A DNA stretch of 64,000 nucleotides, from positions 1-64,000 of the forward strand of contig CAMJML010000006.1 in the NCBI GenBank assembly GCA_946407015.1, written 5' to 3'. A model generated the notes under the pieces. That model worked only from the letters and a program-made list of their open reading frames with translations, ran no database searches and was not told where the DNA came from. The translations under genes were made by a program, and so were the position numbers. This document shows, piece after piece, positions 62,926 through 64,000 of this stretch. This DNA is from an uncultured Selenomonadales bacterium. Lineage in GTDB: Bacteria; Bacillota; Negativicutes; DSM-1736; Dendrosporobacteraceae. Numbering within the stretch: the first letter of the stretch is position 1; each line of letters begins with the position of its first letter.

Positions 62926-63654
62926 TCAATTGGTCGAAAGGACCTGAATGCCCTGAAGCTCCAGAATTCTTCTGGCTGCAGCCAATTCCTTGCGGCCGGC
63001 GTCCGGAACATCCTTCAGTTGATAATCCAGCCCCAGTTGGCTCCACTTTTCCCGCCCCATGCTGTGATAGGCCAAAAGCTCCACCGGTACAGGCCGGGGA
63101 AGGGCTTTAATCAGGATAGCCAGTTGGTTTAAGTCACTGATCGTATGGTTCAGTCCAGGAATAATCACATAGCGCAGCGTCACCGGCACACGGGCAGCCA
63201 GACGGTGCAGATTGCCCAGAATGACGGCGTTATCGGCTACAGTCAGCAGCCGGTACTGTTCGGCGGTAGGCGCTTTGATGCTGAACAGTACCGCATCGGT
63301 ATAGGGAAGAACTTTCTCCACACTTTCCGGAGAAGCATAACCGGCTGTATCCAGGGTCGTATGAATGCCAAGTTCCCGGCAGGCTTTGAATAAGGCGGCC
63401 ACAAAATCAGCTTGCAGGAGAGGTTCACCGCCGCTCACCGTCAGGCCCCCGCCTGAAGCGTCATAAAAGCGGCGGTATTTGCTGATATCGGCCAGCACCT
63501 CCTCCACCGTAATGGTTTTATCCCCCGCGGCCCAGGTATCCGGATTATGGCAAAAGATACACCCCAGACCACAGCCGCTTAAAAACAGGACATAGCGTAT
63601 CCCCTGACCATCCACTGTACCAAATGTCTCGACAGAATGATAGGTCGCTTTCAT
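62926..63654 (-). CDS. pflA: Pyruvate formate-lyase activating enzyme
   Basis: A 242-residue radical-SAM enzyme that makes the glycyl radical of PflB. The cluster motif CGLGCIFCHNPDTW (C-x3-C-x2-C) is at residue ~29 and the family motif GGGLTVSGGEPLLQ follows near residue 70. It follows pflB by 1 nt and is probably cotranscribed with it. It indicates anaerobic pyruvate cleavage to formate and acetyl-CoA. Confidence 0.96.
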   Translation of the reverse strand: MKATYHSVETFGTVDGQGIRYVLFLSGCGLGCIFCHNPDTWAAGDKTITVEEVLADISKYRRFYDASGGGLTVSGGEPLLQADFVAALFKACRELGIHTTLDTAGYASPESVEKVLPYTDAVLFSIKAPTAEQYRLLTVADNAVILGNLHRLAARVPVTLRYVIIPGLNHTISDLNQLAILIKALPRPVPVELLAYHSMGREKWSQLGLDYQLKDVPDAGRKELAAARRILELQGIQVLSTN

Positions 63655-63655
63655 G

Positions 63656-64000
63656 TTATACAGCCTGGTAGAAGGTCCGTTTAATCACTTCACGCTGGTG
63701 GCTGGCACTGAGTTTGACAAAGTTTACCGCATAGCCGGATACCCGGATGGTCAACTGCGGATATTGCTCGGGATGGGCCATCGCAGCTTCCAGCACCGAA
63801 CGGTCAAATACGTTGATATTAATGTGATGGCCGCGCTGCTGGCTATAGCCATCCAAAATCGCTACCAGATTGCTGATGCGGCTGGTACGGGTTTTGCCTA
63901 GTGCTCCTGGAATGATGGAAAAGGTATAGGAAATGCCATCCTGGCAGTTTTCATAGCAGATATTGGTCACCGAACCAATGGCAGCCAACGCCCCCCTCCG
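63656..64000 (-). CDS. pflB: Pyruvate formate-lyase, C-terminal part (runs off the window)
   Basis: The last ~114 residues of a glycyl-radical enzyme. The glycyl motif [14 protein letters not shown] near the end carries the radical glycine, and the frame stays open to the window edge, so the gene is truncated only by the window. The reading TTG at 63988 is internal, not a start. It precedes pflA in the usual order. Confidence 0.92.
   Translation of the reverse strand, partial: RRGALAAIGSVTNICYENCQDGISYTFSIIPGALGKTRTSRISNLVAILDGYSQQRGHHININVFDRSVLEAAMAHPEQYPQLTIRVSGYAVNFVKLSASHQREVIKRTFYQAV

Overview
The window looks like a chromosomal segment of a diderm, anaerobic Firmicute of the Negativicutes, most likely Sporomusaceae (Sporomusa or a relative). 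This is inferred from gene content. There is a Firmicute-type rpsF-ssb-rpsR / yybS-gdpP-rplI-dnaB block, pyruvate formate-lyase, cytochrome c nitrite reductase with System I (Ccm) maturation, and many short-chain acid and electron-transfer genes. Almost every gene, including the four tRNAs, is on the minus strand, so operons read from high to low coordinates. No rRNA, transposase, phage gene or CRISPR array was seen.

Region 1 (1-12.5 kb): a tRNA cluster (Lys-Glu-Val-Asp) with its promoter, then a long operon for an acetoin-dehydrogenase-type 2-oxo acid dehydrogenase (E1 alpha, E1 beta, SDR, MFS transporter, E2, E3, lipB, lipA, a small sensor protein, and probably an AEC carrier). A sigma-54 activator of the AcoR type lies directly upstream, and a near-consensus -24/-12 promoter sits between the two. 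Region 2 (12.5-25 kb): EamA exporter, purA with a long leader, a histidine kinase, a lactate/glycolate-type dehydrogenase pair with tandem palindromic boxes upstream, an OhrR-like regulator co-transcribed with a flavodoxin/ferredoxin protein, a DUF362 ferredoxin protein, and lrgAB with a LysR regulator that appears to start at CTG.

Region 3 (25-33 kb): nrfHA preceded by ccmABCEF, with a cysteine-type CcmE, then a fluoride-export unit (fluoride riboswitch, DUF190 protein, CrcB/FluC). Region 4 (33-41 kb): a GntR-controlled cluster of an aconitase-superfamily hydratase, citrate-lyase-like CitD, CitE and CitF, and a DcuC-type carrier. It is bracketed by the intact fluoride riboswitch and a degraded second copy in the same orientation. 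This cluster is the best candidate for an undescribed system: a complete 'import, hydrate, cleave' route for an unidentified tricarboxylate or branched dicarboxylate.

Region 5 (41-51.5 kb): two chemoreceptor-type proteins and a PAS/PucR regulator, then a peptide/nickel-type ABC transporter with a structured leader. Region 6 (51.5-64 kb): conserved housekeeping genes (dnaB, lonC, rplI, gdpP, yybS, mazG-like, rpsR, ssb, rpsF), a FliB-like methylase, a possible 25-residue membrane peptide gene on the plus strand, ychF, pflA and the 3' end of pflB, which runs off the window.
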